64,000 nucleotides of DNA from Anastatus disparis (GCA_017163975.1 JAFFSR010000344.1:558001-622000), one strand, 5' to 3'; positions 34,647 through 45,020 are shown, counted from the stretch's first letter. Made by a program: numbers and translations. Notes: generated by a model from the sequence alone, not told the origin.

Positions 34647-34772
34647 TGTAGCAGTCCTATGTGACTCACAGCGACACAACAAGAGGGCGTTTACATCGCC
34701 TTGAGCACCGCCTACAAAACGTAGGAAAAGCAAGAGACAGAATAGTAGTTAGTGATTGATAAGATATTGCTA
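34647..34772 (+). repeat. 3' LTR of Gypsy-B, internally deleted
   Basis: 126 bp, TGTAGCAGTC...TATTGCTA. It lacks about 112 internal bases of the 5' LTR, including its AATAAA region, so it could not template a normal transcript end. Confidence 0.85.
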
Positions 34773-35090
34773 AAAAATAAGTTTACGCCCGCTCAATATT
34801 CGAAATATTAGAATTTGCGGAAGAAAAGTACTTTATTTAACGCCTGCTTAATATTCCAAATATTTGAATTCTTGAAAGAAAATTACTTTACGCCCGCTAG
34901 ATATTCAGAATAATTAAATTTACAGTAGAAGAGTACTTTACGTCCAGTCGATATTCAAAATAGTCGAATTTGCGGGACAAAAGTAATTTACACCCGCTTA
35001 ATATTCGAAATAATCAAATTTACGGGATAAAAGTACTTTACGCCCGCTGAATAGTTAGAATAATCGAGTTCACAAGAAAATAGTATATTG

Positions 35091-35203
35091 TGTACCAAGG
35101 GCGCGTAATAGGGGATTCCGAACAGAGCGCGTATGAGCGCCAGAGCAGAGCGAGGGCACCAAATTTGTAAAAGGGTCGTGAATCCCCGTGCGCCCGCGGT
35201 ACA
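35091..35203. mobile_element. 113-bp GC-rich MITE with 5-bp target-site duplication
   Basis: The termini TGTACC...GGTACA continue as imperfect inverted repeats of about 28 bp (GGGCGC, GGGGATTC). It is flanked by TATTG at 35086-35090 and 35204-35208. It is much richer in GC than its surroundings. The superfamily was not determined. Confidence 0.75.
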
Positions 35204-35228
35204 TATTGTTTTTTGATCCAAAAGGTAA

Positions 35229-35307
35229 AAAATTCGATTTCAATGCTTGTCAAGCGAGCGCCAAATAGTACTTTTGCGCCCGCTTGACAAGCATTAAAAT
35301 CGAATTT
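35229..35307. repeat. 27-bp-arm hairpin
   Basis: AAATTCGATTTCAATGCTTG at 35229 pairs with CAAGCATTAAAATCGAATTT ending at 35307, with a GC-rich loop containing GCGCC. It sits among the 50-bp repeats. Confidence 0.75.
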
Positions 35308-35799
35308 GGCGCCCTAAGAGTTAAAAAGTATTTACCGGCCGCTCAATATTTGAAATAATCGAATTTGCGGTAGAAAAGTACTTTACTTCTGGTCAATATT
35401 CGATATGATAGGATTTAAGGAAAAAAAGTACTTTACGCCCACTTAATATTTAAAATAATCGAATTTGCGGAAGAAAAGTACTTTAAGCCTGCTCAATATC
35501 CGGAATAATAAAATTTGCGGGAGAAAAGAACTTAACACGCGTACGAAATTCAAAATAATCCAATATGCGGGAGAAAAGTACCTTACACCCGCTAACTATT
35601 TCAAATAATCGAATTGACGGTAGAACAGTACTTTGCGCCTGGTCATTATTCGAAATAATCGAATTTGAGGAAGAAAAGTATTTTACGCCCGCTCAATATT
35701 TGAAATAATCGAATTTGAAAAAGAAAAGTAGTTAACAATAAATTATAAACCCCATCAAAAATCCAATTAGAATTCCGATTGGACTTTCTTTACGGGAAT

Positions 35800-36815
35800 A
35801 CCTTTAAATCATAATCCTATAAAACATAAACCCATTAACCATTAACCCATAAACCACAAACTCATAAACCATTAAATTATAAACCCATATACCATAAACG
35901 ATAAACCAATATACCTTAAACCTATAAACCTATAAACTTTAAGAACATAAACTATGAATCCATGAATCATAAACTATAAATCCATAAACCATAAATCCGT
36001 AATCCATAAACCCATGATTCATAAACCCATAAACCATGAACGCATGAACCATTAACCAATAAACCCATGAACCCTCAACCCATAAACTATAAACCCATAA
36101 AACATAAACCCATATATCATAAACTCTTAACTCATAAACTATAAACCCATAAACCATAAACCATAAACCTATAAACCCATGAACCATAAACCTATAAACC
36201 CATGAACCATAAACCATAAACCTATAAACTCATGAACCATAAACCTATAAACCCATGAACCATAAACCTATAAACGATGGACCCATAAACCATGAACTCA
36301 TTAACCATAAACCCTCAAACCATGAACTCATTAACCATAAACCCTCAAACCATAAACCCATAAACGACACACCCGTAAACTATAATTCTATAAATTATGA
36401 ACCCATGAACCTATAAACCATAAACCCTTAAATTTTGAACTCATTAACCATAAACCCTCAAACCATAAACCCATAAACGACACACCCGTAAACTATAATT
36501 CTATAAATTATGAACCCATGAACCTATAAACCATAAACCCTTAAACTTTGAACTATAAACATGAACTATAAACTATAAACCCATAGACTATAAACTAATA
36601 AACTATTAACCCATAGACCATAAGCCAATAAACCATAGATCAATTAACTATAAACCCATGAACCATAAACACAGAAACCATAAACTTATAAACTCAAAAA
36701 TCCATAAACCATGAACTCATAAACCATAAACTTATGAACCATAAATCCATAAACCATGAACTTATAAACCATAACCCTATAAACCATAAGCCATAAACCT
36801 ATATACCATAAACCT
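35800..36815 (-). repeat. 15-bp minisatellite array A5 (inverted orientation)
   Basis: About 1 kb of degenerate CCCATAAACCATAAA, opposite in orientation to A3/A4. A higher-order repeat of about 118 bp (with AACGACACACCCGTAAACTA) occurs at about 36310-36430 and 36435-36550. It closes the inverted-repeat structure that starts at 22866. Confidence 0.9.
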
Positions 36816-36856
36816 TTACCCTTCTGAAAATAATCGCGGAACTTATAATGCAATAT

Positions 36857-36925
36857 TTTGCGTCACTTTTTGTGTCACTTTTCGCGTCACTTTTTATATC
36901 ACTTTTCATGTCGCTTTATCGAGCC
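36857..36925. repeat. Short GCGTCACTTTTT tandem repeat
   Basis: Five imperfect 15-bp copies (GCGTCACTTTTTGTGTCACTT pattern). The neighbouring unassigned AT-rich sequence to 37250 has no supported feature. Confidence 0.7.
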
Positions 36926-37253
36926 AAAAATTACGCAATTTTTTGCGCAACTAATTGCGCAACTTTTCCAAAAGTATAATATTAAATAAATTATAAATAT
37001 TTTTTTAAATTTTATTCTACATAATTTGAAAGATGTTAAAATATAGAATTAAAAATATTTAGAGCATTATTAAATTGTCCACGTTTGAAGAATTAATTTG
37101 GAAAACATCTGAAATGAATTGAAAGTTCTTTATCTAAATTATTAAAGAAGGGTTAATAGTCCAATCAATAGAGCAAAAAAGGCTATTTTAGACATTAATT
37201 GTGGGTTTAATGAAACCTATATAAAGTTGTTAAAAGTGATAAAAAAACATACC

Positions 37254-37640
37254 CTATGTTCGAGTGGGGATTCAGAAGCGCAGGCTTGCCGGCGTCGTGG
37301 AGGGGGGGACGCTTTGGGTGAGTGTGTTGGCGGCCCGTGCTGGCGCGTCTGTTCAGTGTTACTACCCTTCGCGTGTGGATCTTTACCGAGACTGTGTCGC
37401 GAGTTGAGTGTCGCTTCAGGAGGAGCGTGTTTACAGAATCTAGTGTTCGTCCGACGTCTTCTGCAGTGGGTAACCGTCGTGTCGCAGAGCCCATTCGTGA
37501 CCCATGTGGAGGTGTGCGTGCAACAATCTCAGCGTGAAATTTCCGCCTTAGGATAATCGGTCAAGGTAAGTGAGTGCGTATCAAAGTATTAATGCAAGGC
37601 CTTGCTGCGTCGTCAACTCGCGGGTGGTGGGTTAAGTTGA
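37254..37640 (+). other. GC-rich island, possible promoter or 5' exon
   Basis: About 300 bp of GC- and CpG-rich unique sequence in otherwise AT-rich DNA, ending in a strong donor-like CAAG/GTAAGTGAG at about 37563-37575. Overlapping open frames of 71-109 codons on both strands are unlike any family I know and are explained by high GC. It could be the 5' UTR of a host gene, of a LINE, or a captured fragment. No downstream exon was identified. Confidence 0.35.
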
Positions 37641-37649
37641 GCGTTCCTC

Positions 37650-37870
37650 GGTAATCGGTGTGTTGGCTTAGGTTGCGCGTCTCTGTTAGGTTTAGATGCT
37701 AGTTCGGATAAAGGTAAGTTGGGCGTTTCCAGGTAATCGGTGTTTTGGCTTAGGTTGCGCGTCACTGTTAGGTTTAGATGCTAGTTCGGATAAAGGTAAG
37801 TTGGGCGTTTCCAGGTAATCGGTGTTTTGGCTTAGGTTGCGCGTCTCTGTTAGCTTTAGATGTTAGGTCA
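37650..37870 (+). repeat. 82-bp tandem repeat carrying splice-donor-like sites
   Basis: 2.7 nearly identical copies of an 82-bp unit (start at 37651, 37733 and 37815), GTAATCGGTGTKTTGGCTTA through GGGCGTTTCCAG. Each full unit contains ATAAAG/GTAAGTTGGG, a good 5' splice-site match, like the one just upstream at 37563. Confidence 0.8.
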
Positions 37871-37874
37871 GGTG

Positions 37875-39220
37875 AATTAAACGCTTGGTTTTGTAAGGGA
37901 GAAGGGGCAGCAGCTGATTAGCTTTCTTTTGTTGTAGTTTCATAATCTGTTTATATTGTATTTGTTTATCTTAACTTGAGTTGCGTTTATTAGTTATAAT
38001 TTTCATATTCCTTTCACAATATATTTATGTTATCTAATAATACTGTAATTTTTGGTTTAGCAAATAGTAAAAATTGACCGGCGTTAATTATTGTTTCACC
38101 GATCATCTTACCTCTCCTACCCTTCCTATAACTTGTATAACACCCTATACAAAATGTAACAAAAAAAACGGTAGAAAATGCTCCATTAAGCTGCAAAGTT
38201 GGCCAAAACAGCTTTTTTAATTGTCTGAAGCAACGTATGCATTTTAGCAAAAAAAGTAATAAATAAAAGTATTAGAGAATAAAAAAACCTACAATTTGAG
38301 TGCTGCCGCGATTATTTTCGTTAATTAGTTATTGCAAGAAATTGAAAAAACCATAAAAAATGGCCATTTCTTGGATATCAATTATTTATTGCAAAAATAT
38401 TTTTTAAATATTTTTAAACTTTCAAAAGGAAGCCTTTATAAATACGAACAGAAAGAGAGGTTGTAACAGCGAATTGGTTTATTTGTTGCTGAGATTTTTT
38501 CTATTATCATCCCAACACGCATAATGTTTATTGCTATAATTTTTTTTGGCTAAACATATTGAGTTGTATAAGGGCTTGAACTCTTCATGAAGGTTCAGAT
38601 TTTCATATTTTGTTATGAACAAATGAGAAAATTAAATTGCAATATTTTTTATAACGCTTTGAAAAAGAGGGTGTTTTTTTATAAATGAATAAAGCTGGGG
38701 CTTTATTTATAATCTTTACGAATTTGCTATTTGAATTTTTTTATAGCTGTGTTCGAAACAAAAATTTTTAAAGAAAACTCTCTGAGGCCAATAGGAGCCG
38801 AGATAAGATTTTTTTTTTAAATCACAGCCACTTTGTTTATAACAATTAAGAAACGAATAAAGCGTAATTTTTTAGTCAAAGACTTATGTTTTAAAAATCT
38901 ATGATTAGATTTTTTAAAATGTGACTCTTTATTATTAAAACTAAAATAATAATAATATACAAATAATAACGTCAAAGTCGGAGTCGTGGTGGGAATGCGT
39001 ATCTATGCGCGTGAGAAGAGTTACCGAAGGACCCCGTTTCAATAAAGTTCGTGAAAATGAACCGTATCTCCGTAATTAATGAACCGATTTTGATATTTTT
39101 TTTAAATTTTGTGTACCTTGATAAATTATTAATATTGGCGCAAATAGTTTTTCAAAATAAGGTGTATTTAAGTTAAAACAACTGTACCTAATACGGACAC
39201 CTTAAACGCAAATGATTGTT
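37875..39220. other. AT-rich spacer, no gene seen
   Basis: No supported coding region, tandem array or terminal repeat. A few moderately GC-rich words near 38975-39030 are not interpretable. Confidence 0.4.
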
Positions 39221-39645
39221 TCCGGTCAAAAAAGGTTAGCTATAAAATATAGCTAAAAAAATAGTTAAATATATAGCTGTATCGAGCTGTATTTACAGCT
39301 ACATCGATGTGTTTTTTTAGCTGTTTTTTATAGTTAAAAATGTACTTAATTTTATAGTTAATGATTTCGTTATCTACCGAAAATATTAATAGCTACTTTT
39401 TCAACTATATTTTATAGCTATTATTATAGTTAAAAAAAATACTTGATTTTTTAGTGTATTTATACCCGGTCAAAAAAGGTTAGCTGTAAAATATAGCTAA
39501 AAAATAGTTAAATATATAGCTATATCGAGCTGTTTTTACAGCTATATCGATGTGTTTTTTAGCTGTTTTTGACAGTTAAAAATGTACTTAATTTTATAGT
39601 TAATAATTTCGTTATACCGAAAATATTAATAGCTACCTTTTCAAC

Positions 39646-39905
39646 TGTTGTGTGATTGGTAAAAGAATAAATTTCCACTGCGGATGTACAATAAAAAAAA
39701 GGATTTATTATTCTGTATTACAATATAATGAGCTTCTCTGTAATGCTTAGCGTGAACAAGAACAGACTGAGGTTAAGAGAAGGGTGTAAGAAACAAGGAT
39801 GAGATGAGCGAACATATGTGAGCGTATAGTATATGTGTATAGAGAAAGATCTCGCTGTGTGTCGCGATTTAGTATTAAAGACAATATTAAACGTATATTT
39901 CAACA
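39646..39905 (-). repeat. 3' LTR of Copia-B
   Basis: 260 bp. Five differences from the other LTR (for example CAATAAARAAAAGG and GAGGTYAAGAG). Confidence 0.95.
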
Positions 39906-39916
39906 CTCCCACTTTG
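39906..39916 (-). other. Polypurine tract of Copia-B
   Basis: The sense strand reads CAAAGTGGGAG directly before the 3' LTR. Confidence 0.75.
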
Positions 39917-39919
39917 TCT

Positions 39920-42900
39920 TTAGTCTGAATTTTCGTTTCTTCTTTCTTGAATATTGTATGTCGGGCGCTCACACACTCCTAGTGCCTCTCTATGTCGTTG
40001 AAAACTTGCTACAGGTAGCGGCTTTGTAAGTATGTCCGCTACTTGATCCTTAGAGGGTACTCGCTTCAAATCAAAATCTCCTTGTGCGTATTTATTTCGT
40101 ACGTAATGATAACTTACGTCTATGTGCTTGCTTCTTCTGTTGGCTACTTCATGTTTGATCAGCTGTATTGCACTTGTATTGTCTACGTGCAGGGTAGTCG
40201 GTATCTTTTCTCCTAGCAATTCTTCAAGTAGAGGTTTTAATCCAGCGATTTCTCTTGCCGCGTGACATGCCGCTACGTATTCGGCTTCGGTGGTCGAGAG
40301 ACTCACTGACTGTTGTTTTTGACAGCGCCAAGAAATGGTTCCGCCGCTAAAAATTGTTGCGTATCCTGATGTAGATCGTCGTGTCTGCTTGTCACCTGCG
40401 TAATCGGCGTCACTGTAGACGTATAGATGACGATCCACTTTAGCACTGATTTTTAATCCATAGTTTATTGTTCCTTTTAAATATTTGAGTATACGCTTTA
40501 CAGCGTTCCAATGTAATTTATGCGGGGCTTGCATATATCTTCTTACCAGACTTACCGCGAATGAAATGTCCGGTCGCGTTGCGACGGCTAAGTACATTAA
40601 ACTACCGACGGCCTCGCGGTAAGGTGCTTGTGTTGGTTCCTCTTCATTCGGCGTATGCAATGATAGATTGAGCTCTTGGTGGACATCTGCGGGTATTAAA
40701 ACCGAGTTTGCTTGACTCATGTTGAATCTGTCCAATACTCTTTTTGCATAGTTTTTCTGATGTAAGAAAATTGATCCGTCTTCTTCACGTTCTATTTGTA
40801 GTCCTAAGAATGACTCTGCAACTTGACTGGTCATTTCTAGTTCTTGGCTCAAGCCTTGAATCAGCTGATCGATTATTTTCTTGTTTTTACATACTAGTAG
40901 ACCATCGTCTACATATATTGCTAATATAATCGTCTCTTGCTTATTTTTATTTATGAAGACGCAAGGATCCGCTTTCGTTGCTTGTAAATTAAACTTACGT
41001 AGTATTGAAGTAAATCGCTTGTTCCAGCAGTGTGACGATTGCTTTAGTCCGTAAATGCTGCGTTTTAATCTGCATACCTTTCCGCTTTCATCGTCAAACC
41101 CCGGGGGTTGTTTCATGTAAATAATTTCGTCTATATCTCCATATAGGAAGGCGGTTTTTACATCGAATTGATGTATTTGCATATTCTCTTGCGCTGCAAT
41201 TATTAATAGGCTTCGTATAGAGTCAAAACGAGCTTCGGGACTAAATGTCTCGTTATAGTTGATGCCTTTTATTTGACTAAACCCACGAGCGACGAGCCTA
41301 GCTTTATGACGCTGCACGTTTCCTTGTGCGTCTGTCTTTATCTTATACGTCCATTTGCAGTCAATTATAAGCTGAGAAGTAGGCGCGTTCGTCAACTCCC
41401 ACACGTCATTTCTTTCAAATGCGCGGATTTCATCGTGCATTGCCGCAATCCATTTTTCTGAATCTTTGCATTTTATGGCTTCCTCATAAGATTGGGGTTC
41501 GTAACAGTTGTCTGCTATTAAACACTCAATGCTCGCGTGGTCGTAACGCTCAGGCCGCTTGATTTTTGATCGGTCTCTCAGCTGTCTAAGCTGCGGCGCT
41601 TGGATAGGTATGTTTTCGTCTGCTTCTTGCTCAACGGCTGCGTGACGATTCTCGCATCTTTCCTCCTCATTGTACAAGTCGTTCTCAGGCTGCTGATCCT
41701 CGTGTTGCTCGTTTGATTCTTCAGCTGCCTCTGCCGTTTTATCGTTTTGTTCTTCGATAATGATCCATGCGTCTACGTCTGGAGTTATAGATTTTTGTGA
41801 TCCTTGAATGTATATACGACCTGTAAATTTTACGTCTCTGGCTGTGTTGACTTTATCTTCGTCTGGATGCCATATACGATAACCTTTAGAAATTGTCTCA
41901 TATCCTACGAATGCGCCTCGTTTTGCTTTTGGGTCGAGTTTTCTGCGCTTTTCTTTAGGAATGTGAGTGAATACTTCTTCACCGAAAATCCTTAATGCTG
42001 TTATGTCAGCCTTGCGTTCTAACCACGATTCATACGGTGAGATATTATCTTTGTTACCTGTGCCTGTCATATTTAGAACGTAAGCAGCCGTATTTACGGC
42101 TTCGGCCCAAAATCGCAAATTTAATCCGCTGGCGCTTAACATAGAGCGTGCCGCTTTGATCAACGTGCGGTTCTCTCTCTCGGCCGCTCCGTTTTGTTCT
42201 GGGGAGTAGGCTATCGTACGTTGATGTGTGAACCCAAAATCGTGCGCGAGCATCTCAACATTTTTATTAACGAATTCAAGTCCATTATCCGTTCTTAATA
42301 CTCGTACACCTCCTTGGCATATTTTCTCTGCTTTTCTTAGAAAATCCTCCAGATAGCGCGCCACATCTGATTTCGACTTGAGGAAGTATATTGTGCGAAA
42401 ATGTGTGTAATCGTCCTTTAGCAGAAGAAAATATCTTGAACCGCCAAGGGAATTTACCTGCATCGGTCCGCAAAGGTCGGCATGGATTAATTCTCCTTTG
42501 CTGTTACTTTCTGTCTTACTAGTCTTAAATGGTAGACGATGCATCTTTCCTAGTGTGCAGGCGTCGCAGAACGGTTCCTTTTTGTCACTTAATTTTATTC
42601 CGTGAGATTGCAGCACTTGTTTTACATGTTTATAGTTCTGGTGAGCTAGGCGCTCGTGCCACTCTTTTATGCTATAGTTTAGGTTAGCGTGCGTTTCCTC
42701 TTCGCTTGTCTGCGACTTTTGACATAAAGTTTCATTTGTAATAACTTCGAATTTCATCTCATAGAGTCCATCCTGACGCACTCCCACTGCAACTGTACAC
42801 CTATTTTTTGTGAATTTGCACATTGAACTTGTAGATTCCATCTTTAGGCCTTTATCCAGTGCAGTGCCTTGAGAAAATAAATTATATCTCAGCTGAGGAA

Positions 42901-43213
42901 CGTACGTCACTTTTACTAAGTGATTTTCGATCCAATCTGTGCCATTAAATATTTTGATATTAATGCTGCCCTCGCCGAGTCCGTACTGGATATGTCCGTC
43001 TCCCATTCTTATTGATCTACGTTGTTCGAACGGAGTATATCTAGCAAACCATTCCTTGTGTCGAGTCATATGCTCGCTTGCGCCAGAGTCTAAAAGCCAT
43101 ACGTTTTCAAAGCGTCCTGATGATTCTGCAGTAGTCAGGGCTTCACTAATGTATCCCACGCCTTTAAGGTTATGTTTGTGTCCAGCTGAGCTTTCTGTGT
43201 CCTTGCGCTTTGG
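39920..43213 (-). CDS. pol: Copia-B Pol: protease, integrase, RT, RNase H
   Basis: About 1,098 codons uninterrupted, from just after the TGA at 43214 to 39920. There is no own ATG near the start; it is in the gag frame, so it is made only by fusion or readthrough. In order: aspartic protease WLLDSGASEHMT; pre-integrase zinc region (WHERLAHQN...CDACTLGK); integrase core with HADLCGP, LRTDNGLEF and NGAAERENR (the D, D, E residues); a Glu-rich linker; Copia-type RT with WTYKIKTD, KARLVARGF and YVDDGLLVC; RNase H with YSDADYAGD, STSGY and STTEAEYVA. All catalytic motifs are present, and the length is normal for insect Copia elements. It copies the RNA into DNA and inserts it into the genome. Apart from the upstream stop it appears functional. 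Confidence 0.93.
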   Translation of the reverse strand, partial: PKRKDTESSAGHKHNLKGVGYISEALTTAESSGRFENVWLLDSGASEHMTRHKEWFARYTPFEQRRSIRMGDGHIQYGLGEGSINIKIFNGTDWIENHLVKVTYVPQLRYNLFSQGTALDKGLKMESTSSMCKFTKNRCTVAVGVRQDGLYEMKFEVITNETLCQKSQTSEEETHANLNYSIKEWHERLAHQNYKHVKQVLQSHGIKLSDKKEPFCDACTLGKMHRLPFKTSKTESNSKGELIHADLCGPMQVNSLGGSRYFLLLKDDYTHFRTIYFLKSKSDVARYLEDFLRKAEKICQGGVRVLRTDNGLEFVNKNVEMLAHDFGFTHQRTIAYSPEQNGAAERENRTLIKAARSMLSASGLNLRFWAEAVNTAAYVLNMTGTGNKDNISPYESWLERKADITALRIFGEEVFTHIPKEKRRKLDPKAKRGAFVGYETISKGYRIWHPDEDKVNTARDVKFTGRIYIQGSQKSITPDVDAWIIIEEQNDKTAEAAEESNEQHEDQQPENDLYNEEERCENRHAAVEQEADENIPIQAPQLRQLRDRSKIKRPERYDHASIECLIADNCYEPQSYEEAIKCKDSEKWIAAMHDEIRAFERNDVWELTNAPTSQLIIDCKWTYKIKTDAQGNVQRHKARLVARGFSQIKGINYNETFSPEARFDSIRSLLIIAAQENMQIHQFDVKTAFLYGDIDEIIYMKQPPGFDDESGKVCRLKRSIYGLKQSSHCWNKRFTSILRKFNLQATKADPCVFINKNKQETIILAIYVDDGLLVCKNKKIIDQLIQGLSQELEMTSQVAESFLGLQIEREEDGSIFLHQKNYAKRVLDRFNMSQANSVLIPADVHQELNLSLHTPNEEEPTQAPYREAVGSLMYLAVATRPDISFAVSLVRRYMQAPHKLHWNAVKRILKYLKGTINYGLKISAKVDRHLYVYSDADYAGDKQTRRSTSGYATIFSGGTISWRCQKQQSVSLSTTEAEYVAACHAAREIAGLKPLLEELLGEKIPTTLHVDNTSAIQLIKHEVANRRSKHIDVSYHYVRNKYAQGDFDLKRVPSKDQVADILTKPLPVASFQRHREALGVCERPTYNIQERRNENSD

Positions 43214-43948
43214 TCATTCTCTCGCCCAGTGTCCGTATTTATTGCACTCGTGGCACTTACCTTGCCTGCGGGGATTTTTGTTTCCTTTTGACTTCCAGTG
43301 TGACTTCGAAGCGAGAGCTTTGGCTTCTGAATTCTCGCTTTGTTTAATTCGTGATTCCTCAACGATAAGTCTGGACGTCAGGTTTGCAAGAGTTTTGTCT
43401 GCTACGGCGCATGATTCCCACGCACTTCGAAAATGGTTGTAGTTTTCTGGTAATGTCATTATTATTTTAGTAATTACCATTGACTCAGAAATTTTATCGC
43501 CCAATAGACTTAGTCGATGTGCCATGTCCTCAATTTTTGATATATGTGTTGCTACATCGTCTTTCTCTTCTTTTGTACTGGTATACCACTTATGTTGCAA
43601 GAGGTGTATGGCGGCGTCAGTCTTTTGCTCGTATATACTGGAGAGTTTTTGCCACATATCTTTTGCCGTCTCGCAATTGATAATGTGCATCATAGGTTGA
43701 TCTGCGATCGTTGTGGCGATTACTTTTTGCGCTATGGCATCTGCTTTCAACCATGCTTCCAGCTCTTTTTGGCTTGCTGTCTGTGCCGCTGCGTTGGCAT
43801 CTTCTGCCGGTCCCGCCGGCTTCAGGGTATCGCCATTTGCCACGCCCCAGGCCCCTTGAGCATTTAGAATAATTCTCACTTGGAATTTCCATGAACTCCA
43901 ATTTTCAATATTCTTAAGTTTATTCACTCTTAAAAGTTCCGTATCCAT
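43214..43948 (-). CDS. gag: Copia-B Gag, ended by TGA at the zinc knuckle
   Basis: 244 codons from an ATG at 43948 (first ATG after the primer site, A-rich leader). The Copia Gag fold is seen as NWSSWKFQVRIILNAQ, AQKVIATTIADQ, AKDMWQKLSSIYE, IHLLQHKWY, LLGDKISESMVITKIIMTLP and SRLIVEESR. It ends in a basic segment and the knuckle CHECNKYGHWARE. The TGA follows at the position where the family has the fourth ligand, Cys. Forms the particle and packages the RNA. The stop is either an inactivating point change or a readthrough signal. Confidence 0.92.
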   Translation of the reverse strand: MDTELLRVNKLKNIENWSSWKFQVRIILNAQGAWGVANGDTLKPAGPAEDANAAAQTASQKELEAWLKADAIAQKVIATTIADQPMMHIINCETAKDMWQKLSSIYEQKTDAAIHLLQHKWYTSTKEEKDDVATHISKIEDMAHRLSLLGDKISESMVITKIIMTLPENYNHFRSAWESCAVADKTLANLTSRLIVEESRIKQSENSEAKALASKSHWKSKGNKNPRRQGKCHECNKYGHWARE

Positions 43949-44086
43949 TTCTTAATTTTTCGTATGTTGGTTGATTTTTCACAATTTTTGCACGTGGCTG
44001 GATTTTTCTAACCTCAACTTTTTAAGATCGAACTTTTAAACATAATAAGCTCATTATTTCTTATAACTATTTATTGTACTTTAACA

Positions 44087-44100
44087 CTGGGCCCATAACC
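44087..44100 (-). other. Primer-binding site of Copia-B (half tRNA-iMet)
   Basis: The sense strand reads GGTTATGGGCCCAG directly after the 5' LTR. This is complementary to the anticodon-stem region of initiator Met tRNA, the half-molecule primer known for Drosophila copia. Confidence 0.85.
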
Positions 44101-44360
44101 TGTTGTGTGATTGGTAAAAGAATAAATTTCCACTGCGGATGTACAATAAAGAAAAGGATTTATTATTCTGTATTACAATATAATGAGCTTCTCTGTAATG
44201 CTTAGCGTGAACAAGAACAGACTGAGGTCAAGAGAAGGGTGTAAGAAACAAGGATGAGATGAGCGAACATATGTGAGCGTATGGTATATGTGTATAGAGA
44301 AAGATGTCGCTGTGTGTCGCGATTCAGTATTAAAGACAATATTAAACGTATATTTCAACA
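44101..44360 (-). repeat. 5' LTR of Copia-B
   Basis: 260 bp, same limits as the 3' LTR. It contains the promoter by position; no motif was assigned. Confidence 0.95.
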
Positions 44361-45020
44361 TCAACTATATTTTATAGCTAATAATTTCATTATCTACCGA
44401 AAATATTAATAGCTACCTTTTCAACTATATTTTATAGCTATTATTATAGTTAAAAAAAATACTTAAATTTTTAGTGTATTTATTACAATATATTAATAGC
44501 TAGATATTTAACTATACTTTATAGCTGAAAATAAATGTTTTTTTTAGATATCCTTTATAGTTGAAAATATAACTAAATTTTTAGTTGATAATTTGGTTAT
44601 TACTCATAGATATTTAGCTGAAAAAACATGAATATCGCTATAATATAAATGAATATAGCTGTATTTTACTTATATTTTTAGCTGTTTTTATAGATGTTTT
44701 TTTTGATCGAGAACAGCTGAAAATATAACTGTAATTTCAGCTGTATTTTTAGCTGTTTTTTAGCTATATTTTTAACAATTTTTTTTAGCTAAACATTATT
44801 AGAGTAGCTTTCAGATATACTCGAGTTTATTTATATTGTCCTTCCCTACCTTCGCTGTAAATTGATTAACCTATACATGCACTAAATCTAAGTAATAACT
44901 CGCAGGGGTCGCTAGAAAACACGCGCGTATTTTTTAGTAACGGTAAGATGGATCGGTCTTATATACAAAGTGTACTCAACTCTCACCACTTGCGGGAGTT
45001 AGACACAAATTTCAATTTCA

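Larger units (their letters stand above)
29241..34772 (+). mobile_element. Gypsy-B: full-structure but inactivated CsRn1-type LTR retrotransposon
   Basis: It has a 5' LTR (29241-29478), primer-binding site, gag, protease-RT-RNase H-integrase remains, polypurine tract and a shortened 3' LTR (34647-34772). It is flanked by AAAAT at 29236-29240 and 34774-34778 (the match extends to AAAAAT). It lies in the 50-bp repeat array. It later received a LINE 3' fragment (about 32305-32660) and an 845-bp MITE (32989-33833). Gag and pol carry multiple stops and frameshifts; the integrase C-terminal part is the best preserved. Confidence 0.88.
34779..35740 (-). repeat. 50-bp subterminal tandem repeats, right side (inverted)
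   Basis: About fifteen copies of a 50-bp unit: AGTACTTTACGCCCGCT, AATATTCGAAATAATC, GAATTTGCGGGAGAAA. It is the reverse complement of the left array at 28830-29240. A 113-bp MITE at 35091-35203 and a hairpin at 35229-35307 interrupt it. Confidence 0.88.
39646..44360 (-). mobile_element. Copia-B: nearly intact Ty1/Copia retrotransposon
   Basis: 4715 bp, with two 260-bp LTRs (TGTTGTGTG...TTTCAACA) that differ at five positions by eye (about 98% identical). It has a perfect 5-bp duplication TCAAC (39641-39645 and 44361-44365), a half-tRNA primer site, Gag and Pol in one frame with a single in-frame TGA between them, and a polypurine tract. It is inserted in the AGCTATA element. Recent insertion. 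Confidence 0.95.

Noticed and set aside
37227..37556. 109-codon plus-strand and 95-codon minus-strand frames in the GC-rich island
   Set aside because: Overlapping frames on both strands are expected from high GC; no recognisable motif.
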